From Thiomicrospira sp. XS5 (GTDB taxonomy: Bacteria; Pseudomonadota; Gammaproteobacteria; Thiomicrospirales; Thiomicrospiraceae), in the NCBI RefSeq assembly GCF_001507555.1, contig NZ_LQBO01000001.1, positions 682,001 through 746,000 of the forward strand: a stretch of DNA of 64,000 nt. The letters run 5' to 3'. Positions within the stretch are counted from its first letter, which is position 1. Each line of letters starts with the position of its first letter. Both the position numbers and the translations under genes were made by a program. Shown here piece after piece: positions 28,033 to 37,350 of this stretch. The notes below the pieces were generated by a model. That model ran no database searches and had not been told where the DNA came from. It saw nothing but the letters and a program-made list of their open reading frames with translations.

Positions 28033-28263
28033 ATGTGTATTGGAATTGGGTTGGCATTGGCGTTTTTGCTGTGGTTTTACAGTGATGCGCTGTTATCGGA
28101 ATACGGTTTGACGGAACAGGTTGGCGCGACGTCGATTGTCGTGGCCGATCATTGGGAAATCGTTTGGACGCTGTGGCCGTTGGCACTGCTGTTTATGGTA
28201 CTTGGCGGGGTAATGGTGTTGCTGTTCTTGAAGGTTCGAAGAAGGTTGGTAGAAGAGCGCTAA
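28033..28263 (+). CDS. Small membrane protein, hypothetical
   Basis: This 76-aa frame has a perfect AGGAGG 6 nt before the ATG. Two hydrophobic stretches (residues about 2-17 and 46-66) flank a short acidic loop, and the C-terminus is basic (KVRRRLVEER). This is the layout of a two-span inner-membrane protein. I do not recognise a family. The stop overlaps the stop of convergent bioD by 3 nt. It lies just after the fba terminator, so it likely depends on readthrough or a nearby promoter. Confidence 0.6.
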   Translation: MCIGIGLALAFLLWFYSDALLSEYGLTEQVGATSIVVADHWEIVWTLWPLALLFMVLGGVMVLLFLKVRRRLVEER

Positions 28264-28952
28264 AGTTGGCCCTGATAACCATGGTATGGCGTGTGGATGC
28301 ATGGGTAAGGAACCAGCGATTGCAGATCGGTGAAGTTTTCCGGGTCGGCGTTGTCCGATAAGTCGTTGAGCACGATTAAGGCAATCGGCTGCTTGGCCGC
28401 CTCCAAGGCACGAACCGTGAGTAACGCGTGGTTTAAACAGCCCAGTTTGTTGCCCACCACGAGCACCACCGGCAAGGCTAGGCGTTGAATTAAATCCAGA
28501 TTATGGCCGTCAGGCGCGAGTGGTGAATAAAGCCCGCCGGCGCCTTCCACCAAACGAAAACGGCCCTGCGGTGCCTGGCAAGCTTCGGCCAGCTCATTTA
28601 GCCCAATATCAGCGCCCGCTTGCGCAATGGCGCGGGCCGGTGAAACCGGCGGTTCAAAGCGGTAAGGGCAAACCGTTTCCAGGTCGTCGGGCGTCTGGCT
28701 GGCGCGGTGCACCGAGTCGGCATCTTCCGACAGTAGGCGACCGTCCGGTTGCGGAAGGCAGCCGGACGCAATGGGCTTTCTGGGCGAAATGACCAGGCCT
28801 GGTCGTTTTTGTAATAGGTATTCGGCGATGCGGCAGGTGGTGTAAGACTTACCGATTTCTGTGTCGGTGCCCGTGATGAAGAAACCGTTCGGCGTGGCCG
28901 AGTCGGTTGCATTCAAAAAGGCATCGACAGTGGGAAGCAGGTCGTCAAACAT
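28260..28952 (-). CDS. bioD: Dethiobiotin synthetase
   Basis: The 230-aa ATP-dependent carboxylase closes the ureido ring of dethiobiotin in biotin synthesis. The N-terminal P-loop GTDTEIGKSY (about residues 28-37), KPIASG and the VEGAGGLYSPL block match BioD. The partner bioA is 13 kb away, so the biotin genes are scattered here. An exact CCAGGCCTGG at 28793-28802 lies within the codons for KRPGLV, with near-complementary A/T arms. The next minus-strand gene upstream is purC. Confidence 0.9.
   Translation of the reverse strand: MFDDLLPTVDAFLNATDSATPNGFFITGTDTEIGKSYTTCRIAEYLLQKRPGLVISPRKPIASGCLPQPDGRLLSEDADSVHRASQTPDDLETVCPYRFEPPVSPARAIAQAGADIGLNELAEACQAPQGRFRLVEGAGGLYSPLAPDGHNLDLIQRLALPVVLVVGNKLGCLNHALLTVRALEAAKQPIALIVLNDLSDNADPENFTDLQSLVPYPCIHTPYHGYQGQL
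28793..28802. repeat. CCAGGCCTGG palindrome inside bioD
   Basis: An exact copy. The context AAATGACCAGG / CCTGGTCGTTTTT makes a terminator-like hairpin on the plus strand, although it is coding on the minus strand. Confidence 0.9.
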
Positions 28953-28968
28953 AAATGGGCCTTTGCGA

Positions 28969-29856
28969 TCAGGCGTTTTCCATCAAGCGGGCCTGAGCTT
29001 CCTGGTATTTTTCCAGGGTCATATCGACGACTTCTTGTGGCAGTTCCGGCCCCGGTGCGGTTTTATTCCAATCCAGGGATTCCAGGTAATCGCGAATGTA
29101 TTGCTTATCGAAACTGTCCGGGTTTTTGCCGACTTGATAGGTTTTGGCCGGCCAGAAACGTGAGCTGTCCGGCGTCAGGGCTTCGTCGATCAAATGAATG
29201 ACGCCGTTTTCGTCTTCTCCGAATTCGAATTTGGTGTCGGCAATGATGATGCCGCGCTCTAAAGCGAACTCCGCCGCCATTTGATACAGCGCCAAACTGT
29301 ACTGTTTAACTTGGCGGGCTTTGTCTTCTCCGATCAGTTTCACCACTTCGTCGTAAGAGATGTTTTCATCGTGGTTGCCGATGTCCGCTTTGGTGGACGG
29401 TGTGAACAGCGGCTCCGGCAATTGTTCGGCTTTCTTTAGACCGGCCGGTAGTTCAATGCCGCAAACCGTTTGAGTTTTCTTGTATTCCTTCCACCCGGAA
29501 CCGACAAGGTAACCGCGAACAATGGCTTCGACCGGTAGGGGTTTAAGCTTGCGCACCACCATGCCACGGCCGTCTAGTTGCTTCAATTCCTCCGGCGTGA
29601 GAATGTCGCCCAGTTGAACGTCCTTGGCCATTTGGTTCGGCAGAATGTGGGCGGCCTTATTCATCCAGAATTGAGCGGTTTCGGTCAGGATACGGCCTTT
29701 TCCTGGAATCGGCGTCGGCAACACCACGTCGAACGCGGAAATGCGATCGGTGGTGACAATTAACAAATGACGGTCGTCCACATCATAAAGGTCGCGAACC
29801 TTCCCTTTGTTGATTAAGGGCAGGCTGGTCAGGTTTGACTCGTAAAGTGGTTGCAT
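28969..29856 (-). CDS. purC: SAICAR synthase (phosphoribosylaminoimidazole-succinocarboxamide synthase)
   Basis: The 295-aa enzyme joins aspartate to CAIR in purine synthesis. GKVRDLYD, LIVTTDRISAFDVVLP, a region reading VVRKLKPLPVEAIVRGYL and DTKFEFG are diagnostic. Length matches the longer PurC form. The start at 29856 is preferred over 29862 because GGAAG is 6 nt from the former and only 1 nt from the latter. It lies between psiE and bioD on the same strand. Confidence 0.93.
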   Translation of the reverse strand: MQPLYESNLTSLPLINKGKVRDLYDVDDRHLLIVTTDRISAFDVVLPTPIPGKGRILTETAQFWMNKAAHILPNQMAKDVQLGDILTPEELKQLDGRGMVVRKLKPLPVEAIVRGYLVGSGWKEYKKTQTVCGIELPAGLKKAEQLPEPLFTPSTKADIGNHDENISYDEVVKLIGEDKARQVKQYSLALYQMAAEFALERGIIIADTKFEFGEDENGVIHLIDEALTPDSSRFWPAKTYQVGKNPDSFDKQYIRDYLESLDWNKTAPGPELPQEVVDMTLEKYQEAQARLMENA

Positions 29857-29871
29857 AAGCATTCTTCCAGT

Positions 29872-30294
29872 TTATTTTTTCAAATTCTCTTCCAACTGCT
29901 GTCGGTCGGTGTACGGCAGTTTCAAATGACCGTAGCGGATGATGATGACAGCCAAGGCGATCATTAACATGGTCGCGGCCACGGCAATCATTTGCCACTC
30001 GGTGAGGTTTTTCATGTCCAGAATCAGGTAACGTGCCAAGGCGATAATGGCAATGTACATCGGAAACCGAATCGGCAGTTTGCCGGAATCCAGATAAATG
30101 GCCACCATGGCCAGTACTTCCAGGTAAAGGAACAGCAATAGCAGATCGCCCAGGGTGACTTTCATGTTCTGCACCATGACGATGACTTCTTGGATGCCAG
30201 CGATGATGGTGGCCAGCGCAATGATAATCAGCCCGATGACTTCGGTGATGCGAATGCTGCGTTTTAGTGGTTTTAAAGCCGGGAAGTGATCCAT
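29872..30294 (-). CDS. psiE: PsiE-family membrane protein (phosphate-starvation-inducible)
   Basis: This 140-aa protein has four hydrophobic segments (about residues 18-38, 50-67, 78-94 and 103-121) and the family blocks DLLLLFLYLEVLAM and PMYIAIIALARYLIL. PsiE is phosphate-starvation induced in E. coli and its function is unknown. GAGGAG precedes the ATG. No Pho box was recognised, but an 8-bp inverted repeat lies 34 nt upstream (30328-30349). It ends 15 nt before purC, so the two may be co-transcribed. Confidence 0.85.
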   Translation of the reverse strand: MDHFPALKPLKRSIRITEVIGLIIIALATIIAGIQEVIVMVQNMKVTLGDLLLLFLYLEVLAMVAIYLDSGKLPIRFPMYIAIIALARYLILDMKNLTEWQMIAVAATMLMIALAVIIIRYGHLKLPYTDRQQLEENLKK

Positions 30295-30327
30295 GACATC
30301 TCCTCGTGACGCATGTGGTTGTGTCGT

Positions 30328-30349
30328 GGTTATCCGTTAAGGGATAACC
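30328..30349. promoter_or_regulatory. Inverted repeat upstream of psiE
   Basis: GGTTATCC and GGATAACC are separated by 6 nt between the divergent psiE and rpe. It could be an operator. No regulator is known for this sequence. Confidence 0.35.
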
Positions 30350-30462
30350 GTTGTCTTTTGTGGGTGATTTTATCCCAAATCAACGGAATTATCAGAGAGT
30401 TTTGCTTTGCTGTATTTCAAGCCACAAGTCGTTTGACATTTTGCGTAAAATCAAACGATTGG

Positions 30463-30472
30463 CCAGGCCTGG
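30463..30472. repeat. CCAGGCCTGG palindrome upstream of rpe
   Basis: An exact copy 83 nt before the rpe start, without terminator arms. A TTGACA lies just upstream (30433-30438) and a TAAAAT downstream (30511-30516), too far apart to pair with each other. Confidence 0.85.
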
Positions 30473-30554
30473 TAAGATAATGTTTTCTTTTTTAAAATCG
30501 GCGAGTCTGGTAAAATGCCCGCAATTTCAATTTCATTCTCAAAAGGATTACGAC

Positions 30555-31259
30555 ATGGCTAAGAAAGAAAACTGGATTGCGCCATCGATTTTGTCGGCTG
30601 ATTTTGCCCAGCTTGGAACGGACGTTAAAGACGTTATTGCCTCCGGTGCGGATGTGGTGCACTTCGATGTAATGGATAACCATTATGTGCCAAACCTGAC
30701 CATTGGGCCGTTGGTGTGCGAGTCTTTGAAAAAATTCATGGACAACGAAGGCGTGAAAGCGCCGATCGATGTGCACTTGATGGTGAAGCCGGTGGATCGC
30801 ATTATTCCGGATTTCGCCAGCGCCGGTGCGGATTACATTACCTTCCACCCGGAAGCGTCCGAGCACATCGACCGCTCTTTGCAGTTGATCAAAGGGGAAG
30901 GCTGTAAAGCCGGTTTGGTTTTTAACCCAGCCACGTCTTTGAGCTACTTGGAGCACGTCATGGACAAAATCGATATGATTTTGATCATGTCGGTGAACCC
31001 TGGCTTCGGCGGGCAAGCGTTTATTCCAGAAGCCTTGGAAAAATTGAAAGCGGCGCGCAAACTGATCGACGAGTCCGGTCGTGATATCCGTTTGGAAATT
31101 GACGGTGGTGTGAAAGTGGAAAACATCGCAGAAGTCGCGGCGGCCGGTTGTGATACCTTCGTATCCGGTTCCGGCATTTTCGGCAAAGCCAACGCTGGCG
31201 ATGCCAACCGTTATGACACGGTCATCCAACAGATGCGTGATGAATTGGCTAAAGCGTAA
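30555..31259 (+). CDS. rpe: Ribulose-phosphate 3-epimerase
   Basis: The 234-aa TIM barrel interconverts ribulose and xylulose 5-phosphate in the Calvin and pentose phosphate pathways. It has [46 protein letters not shown] and EIDGGV, holding the metal and catalytic residues. AAAGGA lies 7 nt before the ATG at 30555; the frame extends to 30351 but that part is not protein-like. gph follows after a terminator and a mobile-element-like insert. Confidence 0.95.
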   Translation: MAKKENWIAPSILSADFAQLGTDVKDVIASGADVVHFDVMDNHYVPNLTIGPLVCESLKKFMDNEGVKAPIDVHLMVKPVDRIIPDFASAGADYITFHPEASEHIDRSLQLIKGEGCKAGLVFNPATSLSYLEHVMDKIDMILIMSVNPGFGGQAFIPEALEKLKAARKLIDESGRDIRLEIDGGVKVENIAEVAAAGCDTFVSGSGIFGKANAGDANRYDTVIQQMRDELAKA

Positions 31260-31294
31260 TTTATTAGCCCAACATCACGGATAGCGCGGTACGG

Positions 31295-31319
31295 AACGCC
31301 AGCCCTGTCTGGCGTTTTG
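31295..31319 (+). terminator. Rho-independent terminator after rpe
   Basis: AACGCCAG and CTGGCGTT form an 8-bp stem with loop CCCTGT followed by T residues. Confidence 0.8.
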
Positions 31320-31375
31320 TCGTTTTAAGCGCCCCTTATTTTTTCGGGATGCGTGAAACCGTGCTTTAAATTAAC

Positions 31376-31554
31376 AGAGAGCTTTGCATGAGTGGGGCGC
31401 GATAGAAAAATGAGATAAAATTTTTCTGAATTAGGCGGAAAACGCAGCGAATAGCGAGCTATTTGCCAGTTTTTCAACGACATTCAGGGAAATTTTAGCC
31501 ATTTTTATCCGTGCATCCATCTCGTGTTTATGCCCTTTGGGTGCAAAGCTCTCT
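31376..31554. mobile_element. MITE-like element with 13-bp terminal inverted repeats
   Basis: The ends are AGAGAGCTTTGCA and its perfect complement. The element is flanked on both sides by AAC (31373-31375 and 31555-31557), which fits a 3-bp target duplication. The left half and the reverse complement of the right half stay alignable through the interior (for example GATA, then TAAAATTT, CTGAA, GAAAA, AATAGC in the same order), so the element folds into one long imperfect hairpin. No transposase is encoded. The layout resembles a deletion derivative of an IS5-type element. It lies 30 nt before the gph start. Confidence 0.65.
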
Positions 31555-31584
31555 AACAATAATTCGAATTATTTGGAAACCTTA

Positions 31585-32268
31585 ATGAGCCAACAAAAAA
31601 TTAAACCGGGCTTCATCCTGATCGATTTGGATGGGACTTTGATTGACAGTGTGCCGGATCTGGCCTACTGCGTAGATGAAATGATGAAACAACTGGACAT
31701 GCCTGTTCGCGGTGAAGACGCGGTGCGTGACTGGGTTGGAAATGGCGTGCAGCGTTTGACCGAACGCGCGCTGATTAATTCGGTGGACGGCATGCCGGAA
31801 CCGGAACTGATGGAAAAAGCCTATCCGATTTTCCTGGATTTGTATAAAGACAACACGTCCAAGCGCAGCTGTGTGTATGAAGGCGTTGTGGAAGGCATCG
31901 AGTGGATGAAAGCACAAGGTTATCGTGTGGCCTGTGTGACTAACAAAGCTGAAGCTTTTACGATTCCGCTATTGAAAGACAAAGGACTTTACGATTACTT
32001 TGAAGTCGTGGTGTCGGGCGATACCTGTGAAGAGAAAAAACCGCATCCGATGCCGTTGCTGCACGCCGCGGAGCAATTGGGTGTGGCGCCGGAAAACGCC
32101 TTGATGATCGGTGATTCCAAGTCCGACGTGAAAGCGGCGCGTGCCGCTGGTTTTCACATTTTCTGCATGACTTACGGTTATAATCATGGGGAAGATATTC
32201 GAAACTACGAGCCGGATGCGGTCATGGATTCTTTTATGGAATTGCCGAACTATCTGGAAGCCAAATAA
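31585..32268 (+). CDS. gph: Phosphoglycolate phosphatase (HAD family)
   Basis: This 227-aa HAD hydrolase has motif I LIDLDGTLIDSVPD, motif II VTNK, Lys in KPHP, and motif IV MIGDSKSDVKAA. Placement after rpe and close to Calvin-type genes supports 2-phosphoglycolate removal after RubisCO oxygenation. The start at 31585 gives the family-standard N-terminus; an extension to 31537 would begin inside the MITE-like element. The trp genes follow on the same strand. Confidence 0.9.
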   Translation: MSQQKIKPGFILIDLDGTLIDSVPDLAYCVDEMMKQLDMPVRGEDAVRDWVGNGVQRLTERALINSVDGMPEPELMEKAYPIFLDLYKDNTSKRSCVYEGVVEGIEWMKAQGYRVACVTNKAEAFTIPLLKDKGLYDYFEVVVSGDTCEEKKPHPMPLLHAAEQLGVAPENALMIGDSKSDVKAARAAGFHIFCMTYGYNHGEDIRNYEPDAVMDSFMELPNYLEAK

Positions 32269-32293
32269 TCTGAACCGACACGCGTTTGAAACG

Positions 32294-32458
32294 ATGAAGC
32301 ACCGACTGCTTGAACTGTATCGCTACCTGAAAGCCTTTTTTCTGGTGTTGACCAAGCCGTTCTGGTGCTCGTTTTCCGGACTGTATCGAACCTATTTATT
32401 TAAAAAGCTCGAAAGAGCCGAACGTTCAAATCAAAAAGAGTCAGCTATCAATGAGTGA
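32294..32458 (+). CDS. Small basic protein between gph and trpE, hypothetical
   Basis: The 54-aa frame starts at ATG 32294 and overlaps the trpE start by 8 nt. It has an aromatic, hydrophobic central part ([14 protein letters not shown]) and a charged C-terminus. The Shine-Dalgarno is weak. It could be a small membrane-associated protein, or its translation could couple gph to trpE. It shows no Trp-rich leader-peptide character (only one Trp), so a trp attenuator role is unlikely. Confidence 0.4.
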   Translation: MKHRLLELYRYLKAFFLVLTKPFWCSFSGLYRTYLFKKLERAERSNQKESAINE

Positions 32459-33956
32459 TGCCCACTTCCGCAACTTATCTCAGCAGGGCTATAAAACCGC
32501 CCCGGTGATGCGGACGATCTTATCCGATTACGACACTCCGTTGAGTGTCTATCATAAGGTTGCCGCCCAGCCCCAAACCTACCTTCTGGAATCGGTGCAG
32601 GGCGGAGATAAGTGGGGTCGCTACTCGATTATCGGGCTGCCGTGCCGCAAGCGATTAGAAGTCAGTGGTCATCAAATCACCCTGTTCGATGGCGATGATG
32701 CGGTTGAGCAGCAGGTATCCGATGATCCGCTGGCGTGGATTGAAGCCTATCAAGCCCGTTATCAGGTGTTCCCGCAGGCCGGTTTGCCGGCGTTCACCGG
32801 TGGGCTGGTCGGGTATTTCGGCTACGATACGGTGCGTTATGTCGAAGAGCGTTTGCGTGACAGCGAACCGGCGCAGGATGACATTCAGGCACCGGATATT
32901 CAATTGTTGGTGTCCGAAGAAATCGTGGTGTTTGATAACCTCAGCGGTCAGGTGCATGTCATTGTGCATGCCGATTTGTCGCAGGACAATGCCTACTCCC
33001 AAGCGGAAGCCCGCATCGAAGAAATCGTCACCATGATCAACCAGCCGATGCCGGTGCCGAACGACGTGCCGCGCGATTTCATTCCGGAAGAAGCCGATTT
33101 CCAATCCAGCTTCGGCGAAGGGCCTTTCAAAGACGCCGTGGCGAAAATTAAAGAGTACATTTTGTCCGGCGACGCCATGCAGATTGTCATTTCACAGCAG
33201 ATGTCGATTGATTACGGCGCCGCGCCGATTGATTTGTACCGCGCCTTGCGTTATCTGAATCCGTCGCCGTATATGTTCTTTTTGGATTTCGGTGATCTGC
33301 AAGTGGTCGGTTCGTCGCCGGAAATTCTGGTGCGTTTGGAAGACAACACCGTCACGGTGCGGCCGATTGCCGGTACGCGCCGTCGTGGTTTAACGCCCGA
33401 AAAAGACAAAGAATTGGAAATCGATTTGCTGTCCGACCCGAAAGAGGTGGCCGAGCATTTGATGTTGATTGATTTGGGTCGTAACGATGTCGGACGGATT
33501 TCCGATATCGGTTCGGTGGAATTGACCGAAAAAATGGTGGTGGAACGCTATTCGCACGTCATGCACATCGTCTCTAACGTAAATGGCCGTGCCAAAGCGG
33601 GCATGACACCCATTGACGTGTTGCGTGCCACCTTCCCGGCGGGCACTGTGTCCGGCGCGCCGAAAATTCGCGCCATGGAAATCATCGATGAGTTGGAACC
33701 GGTCAAGCGCGGCATTTATGCCGGTGCGGTCGGTTACCTGGGCTGGCACGGCAATATGGACACCGCCATTGCGATTCGTACGGCGGTGATTAAAGATCAA
33801 CGTCTGTTCGTGCAGGCCGGTGCCGGTATCGTCGCCGATTCGGTGCCGCAATCCGAATGGGACGAAACCATGAATAAAGGCCGCGCCATCTTTAAGGCGG
33901 TGGAATTCGTTTCCAAAGGGCTGAAAACCGACAATCCCGATGTCGGACATCGATAG
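32451..33956 (+). CDS. trpE: Anthranilate synthase component I
   Basis: The 501-aa subunit makes anthranilate from chorismate. The N-terminal tryptophan-binding region includes LLESV (about residue 45), and the catalytic domain has [44 protein letters not shown] and [10 protein letters not shown]. Length and order match TrpE rather than PabB. trpG and trpD follow, so the synthase subunits are encoded together. Confidence 0.95.
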   Translation: MSDAHFRNLSQQGYKTAPVMRTILSDYDTPLSVYHKVAAQPQTYLLESVQGGDKWGRYSIIGLPCRKRLEVSGHQITLFDGDDAVEQQVSDDPLAWIEAYQARYQVFPQAGLPAFTGGLVGYFGYDTVRYVEERLRDSEPAQDDIQAPDIQLLVSEEIVVFDNLSGQVHVIVHADLSQDNAYSQAEARIEEIVTMINQPMPVPNDVPRDFIPEEADFQSSFGEGPFKDAVAKIKEYILSGDAMQIVISQQMSIDYGAAPIDLYRALRYLNPSPYMFFLDFGDLQVVGSSPEILVRLEDNTVTVRPIAGTRRRGLTPEKDKELEIDLLSDPKEVAEHLMLIDLGRNDVGRISDIGSVELTEKMVVERYSHVMHIVSNVNGRAKAGMTPIDVLRATFPAGTVSGAPKIRAMEIIDELEPVKRGIYAGAVGYLGWHGNMDTAIAIRTAVIKDQRLFVQAGAGIVADSVPQSEWDETMNKGRAIFKAVEFVSKGLKTDNPDVGHR

Positions 33957-33976
33957 TGTCGAAGGCAGAATAAATT

Positions 33977-34573
33977 ATGTTGTTGATGATTGATAATTAC
34001 GATTCGTTTACCTATAACCTGGTGCAATACTTCGGTGAACTCGGCCAGCATGTCGATGTGCATCGCAACGACCAGATCAATTTGGAAACGATCGAGACAT
34101 TGCACCCGGATTATCTGGTGATTTCTCCAGGCCCGTGTACACCGAACGAAGCCGGTATTTCGGTGGAAGCCATTAAACACTTCGCCGGTAAGGTGCCGAT
34201 TTTAGGCGTTTGCCTTGGGCACCAAAGTATCGGTCAGGCCTTTGGCGGGAACATCGTTCGCGCTAAGGAAGTGATGCACGGCAAGACCTCGCCGGTGTAC
34301 CACCACAATATCGGCGTGTTCAATGGCTTACCGAATCCGGTGGAAACCACGCGTTACCATTCGCTGGTGATTGATCAAGCCACCTTGCCGGACTGTCTGG
34401 AAATCACGGCCTGGACCCAGGACGAACAAGGCCAGATGGATGAAATCATGGGCGTACGCCACAAGACCTTGCCGATTGAAGGGGTGCAGTTTCATCCGGA
34501 ATCGATTTTGACGGAGCAGGGTCATGCGATGTTGAAGAATTTTCTCGAACAAAAGGATCAGAAATCGGCCTGA
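33977..34573 (+). CDS. trpG: Anthranilate synthase component II (glutamine amidotransferase)
   Basis: This 198-aa class I amidotransferase supplies ammonia to TrpE. It has [27 protein letters not shown], the nucleophile block [11 protein letters not shown] (Cys79) and FHPES near the C-terminus. In many proteobacteria this subunit is shared with PabB for folate synthesis. It lies 20 nt after trpE and 25 nt before trpD. Confidence 0.95.
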   Translation: MLLMIDNYDSFTYNLVQYFGELGQHVDVHRNDQINLETIETLHPDYLVISPGPCTPNEAGISVEAIKHFAGKVPILGVCLGHQSIGQAFGGNIVRAKEVMHGKTSPVYHHNIGVFNGLPNPVETTRYHSLVIDQATLPDCLEITAWTQDEQGQMDEIMGVRHKTLPIEGVQFHPESILTEQGHAMLKNFLEQKDQKSA

Positions 34574-34598
34574 GAACCAGGGCGATGAGGGGTGAGTT

Positions 34599-35621
34599 AT
34601 GCAGTTGAAAGAGGCGTTAGAACGTTTATTGGATCGTCAGGACCTGTCTTCCGAGCAAATGGTTTCCGTGATGCGGCATATCATGTCCGGCGAAGCCAGC
34701 CCCGCTCAAATCGGTGCCTTTTTGATGGCGCTGAGAATGAAGGGCGAATCCATTGACGAAATCGCCGCGGCCGCACAAGTGATGCGCGAACTGGCGACGC
34801 CGGTGCATGTCTCCGATAAAACCCATCTTGTGGATACCTGTGGCACGGGCGGTGACGGCGCCAATACCTTCAATATCTCCACCGCTTCCGCCTTTGTGGT
34901 GGCCGCCGCCGGCGGTAAAGTCGCCAAACACGGTAACCGTTCCATTTCCAGTAAGTCCGGCAGTGCAGACGTGTTGGAAGCCGCCGAAGCGAACCTGAAT
35001 TTGAATGCCGAACAAGTCGCTGAATGCGTCGAATCCGTCGGTGTTGGCTTTATGTTCGCGCCGCTGCACCACAGTGCCATGAAGCACATGGTCAATGTCC
35101 GTAAGGAAATCGGGGTGCGCACGGTGTTCAATCTACTAGGGCCGTTGACCAATCCGGCCGAAGCACCGGCCCAAGTGCTGGGCGTGTACGACAAAGCGTT
35201 GTTGAGACCCTTTGCCGAAGTGTTGCAAAAATTGGGCGCGCAGCACGTAATGGTGGTGCACGCCGATGACGGTTTGGATGAAATCAGCATCGCCAGCCTG
35301 ACCCAGGTGGCCGAATTGAAAAACGGTGAAATCACCGAATGGACCATTGACCCTTACGATTATGATATGGATCATCCGGATTTGGCCGACTTGGCGGTGG
35401 ATTCCGCGCAAGACAGTTTGAACATCATTCATGCGGTGTTCGCCAACGATCACAGTGCGGCGGAAGATATTGTGTGTCTGAACGCCGGCGCAGCCATTTA
35501 CGTGGCCGGAATGGCGCCGTCCTACCAGGAAGGCGTGGAGCGCGCGAAACTGGTAATTGCCGAAGGCAAAGCCCGTCAGAAACTGAACGAATTCATTCAA
35601 AAAACCCAAAGCTTCTTATAA
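34599..35621 (+). CDS. trpD: Anthranilate phosphoribosyltransferase
   Basis: The 340-aa enzyme transfers the phosphoribosyl group from PRPP to anthranilate. It has [17 protein letters not shown] (PRPP site), [32 protein letters not shown] and [10 protein letters not shown]. It is third in the trp block. A repeat palindrome hairpin lies between it and trpC and may set their relative expression. Confidence 0.95.
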   Translation: MQLKEALERLLDRQDLSSEQMVSVMRHIMSGEASPAQIGAFLMALRMKGESIDEIAAAAQVMRELATPVHVSDKTHLVDTCGTGGDGANTFNISTASAFVVAAAGGKVAKHGNRSISSKSGSADVLEAAEANLNLNAEQVAECVESVGVGFMFAPLHHSAMKHMVNVRKEIGVRTVFNLLGPLTNPAEAPAQVLGVYDKALLRPFAEVLQKLGAQHVMVVHADDGLDEISIASLTQVAELKNGEITEWTIDPYDYDMDHPDLADLAVDSAQDSLNIIHAVFANDHSAAEDIVCLNAGAAIYVAGMAPSYQEGVERAKLVIAEGKARQKLNEFIQKTQSFL

Positions 35622-35634
35622 GCGCCTTTAAACG

Positions 35635-35660
35635 AAAACGCCCAGGCCTGGCCGGTTTTA
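35635..35660 (+). terminator. Palindrome hairpin between trpD and trpC
   Basis: AAAACGCCCAGG faces CCTGGCCGGTTTT (imperfect outer stem). The exact repeat is at 35642-35651. It lies inside a gene series, so partial termination is more likely than full. Confidence 0.6.
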
Positions 35661-35747
35661 TGATGACCGTTCGCGGCCGATGTGCGGTTCGGGTCGCATT
35701 GAAGCCGTCAGAGAAACCGATAAAAAGAATACAGTAAGATAGAACCT

Positions 35748-36551
35748 ATGAGCCAGACACCGGACATCCTGAAAAAAATCATTTTACGCAAGCTTGAAGA
35801 AATCCAAGCCGGTTGCGACCGCATTCCGCTTCGGGAAATGAAGCAAAAAGCCTTGATGATGACCACCTCGCCGACACGGGGTTTTGCCGATGCGATGCAA
35901 GCCAAGTTGGACGCCGGTCAGTCGGCGGTGATTGCCGAAATCAAAAAAGCCTCGCCGAGCAAAGGCGTATTGCGCGACCCCTTCAATCCGGTGGAGATTG
36001 CCCAGAGTTATGCGGAGCACGGTGCGGCCTGTTTGTCGGTGTTGACCGATCAGGATTTTTTCCAGGGCTCGAATGCGTATTTGCAGCAAGTGCATGAAGC
36101 GGTGGACTTGCCGATTATCCGTAAAGATTTCATCGTTGACGATTATCAGGTGTACGAAGCACGGGTCATTGGCGCCGACTGTATCTTGCTGATTGCCGCC
36201 GCCATCGGCGATGCCCAGATGTATGAATTGACCGAAACCGCGCTGCAACTTGGGTTGGACGTTCTGGTGGAAGTGCACAATGAAGCGGAGATGGAACGGG
36301 CGTTGCGTTTGCCGCTGCCGATGATCGGCATCAATAATCGCGACCTGCACACCTTTGATGTGTCGCTGGACACCACCATCCGCATGTTGGAGATGATTCC
36401 GGATGATCGCATCGTGATTACCGAAAGCGGAATCTTGGGGCCGGACGATGTGCAAACCATGCGCGACCATCAGGTCAACAGTTTCCTGGTGGGTGAGGCC
36501 TTTATGCGCGCCGAAAACCCGGGTGAAAAATTGGCCGAATTGTTCCGTTAA
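35748..36551 (+). CDS. trpC: Indole-3-glycerol phosphate synthase
   Basis: This 267-aa TIM barrel performs ring closure in tryptophan synthesis. It has [39 protein letters not shown], the [10 protein letters not shown] block, [10 protein letters not shown] and ITESGI. It is a monofunctional TrpC with no fused TrpF domain. trpF, trpA and trpB are not in the window. It is 126 nt after trpD. Confidence 0.95.
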   Translation: MSQTPDILKKIILRKLEEIQAGCDRIPLREMKQKALMMTTSPTRGFADAMQAKLDAGQSAVIAEIKKASPSKGVLRDPFNPVEIAQSYAEHGAACLSVLTDQDFFQGSNAYLQQVHEAVDLPIIRKDFIVDDYQVYEARVIGADCILLIAAAIGDAQMYELTETALQLGLDVLVEVHNEAEMERALRLPLPMIGINNRDLHTFDVSLDTTIRMLEMIPDDRIVITESGILGPDDVQTMRDHQVNSFLVGEAFMRAENPGEKLAELFR

Positions 36552-36855
36552 TCCCCTTTCAGGCGGTGCCGTCCGGGACCGCCAAATACGTCATGAAAAA
36601 TTTATGAATTTTCCGATAAAAAGCTTGCAACTTTTTGAAAAAGCGGAATAATACGCTCTTCCTTTTTCACACAGAAACCTTCAGTTCGCTACGCGAATTT
36701 TTAGGCAACAGAAAGAAAAATGGTTATTGCCTCACGTGCGTGTTGCACGTGGCTGGGATTTACTGAACTCAGCCTTTGTTCAGTAAATTATATTTAATCA
36801 TTCATCCGGGCCGCATGCCTCCTTTGGCCGGGTGTTTTAATAAGGTACTCCTTAC
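36552..36855 (+). promoter_or_regulatory. Structured leader / regulatory region upstream of speD
   Basis: This 304-bp gap holds consecutive hairpins. CACGTGC/GCACGTG lies at 36733-36751 with loop GTGTT. ATTTACTGAAC/GTTCAGTAAAT lies at 36758-36788 (11 bp perfect). A bulged CCGG-CC/GGCCGG stem spans about 36806-36831. The CCTCCTT in that last loop is complementary to the AAGG before the speD start, so it could occlude the ribosome site. No riboswitch class was recognised, and no clear promoter was found. Confidence 0.5.
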
Positions 36856-37350
36856 ATGCCTCATTCAGAAAACGTACTGGTCACAAGTAACGACCATTTT
36901 GAAGTGATTGAAAAAACTGCGGTCATCAATGACTCCTGGCCGACACATGACCAGGCCATCGAAGATCAGACGCTGGATCATTTTATTTGCCGTGACGGCA
37001 AGACCTTTGCCGGCACACATGTGATTGCCGATTTTTGGGGGGCATCGCGCCTCGACGATTTGGAATTGATGGAAAAAGCCCTGCGTGAAGGGGTTGAAAA
37101 AGCCAAAGCGACTTTGCTGCATATTCATTTGCATCACTTTACACCGAACGGCGGCATTTCCGGTGTGGCGGTGTTGGCCGAATCGCACATCAGTGTACAC
37201 AGCTGGCCGGAGCGTAACTATGCGGCTTTTGACGTCTTTATGTGTGGCGATTCCGAGCCGGAAAAAGCCATCGATGTTTTGAAAGCGGCCTTTACGCCGG
37301 AAAGAGTCGGGCTGGAAAATATTCTCAGGGGGGAAGTGACCGATGCCTAA
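36856..37350 (+). CDS. speD: S-adenosylmethionine decarboxylase proenzyme (prokaryotic short form)
   Basis: The 164-aa proenzyme cleaves itself to create a pyruvoyl group and makes decarboxylated SAM for spermidine. The cleavage block [13 protein letters not shown] places the pyruvoyl serine at Ser110. [13 protein letters not shown] and FDVFMCG complete the active site. It carries about 45 extra N-terminal residues relative to the shortest forms. It overlaps speE by 8 nt, which indicates coupling. An unusually structured leader precedes it. Confidence 0.93.
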   Translation: MPHSENVLVTSNDHFEVIEKTAVINDSWPTHDQAIEDQTLDHFICRDGKTFAGTHVIADFWGASRLDDLELMEKALREGVEKAKATLLHIHLHHFTPNGGISGVAVLAESHISVHSWPERNYAAFDVFMCGDSEPEKAIDVLKAAFTPERVGLENILRGEVTDA

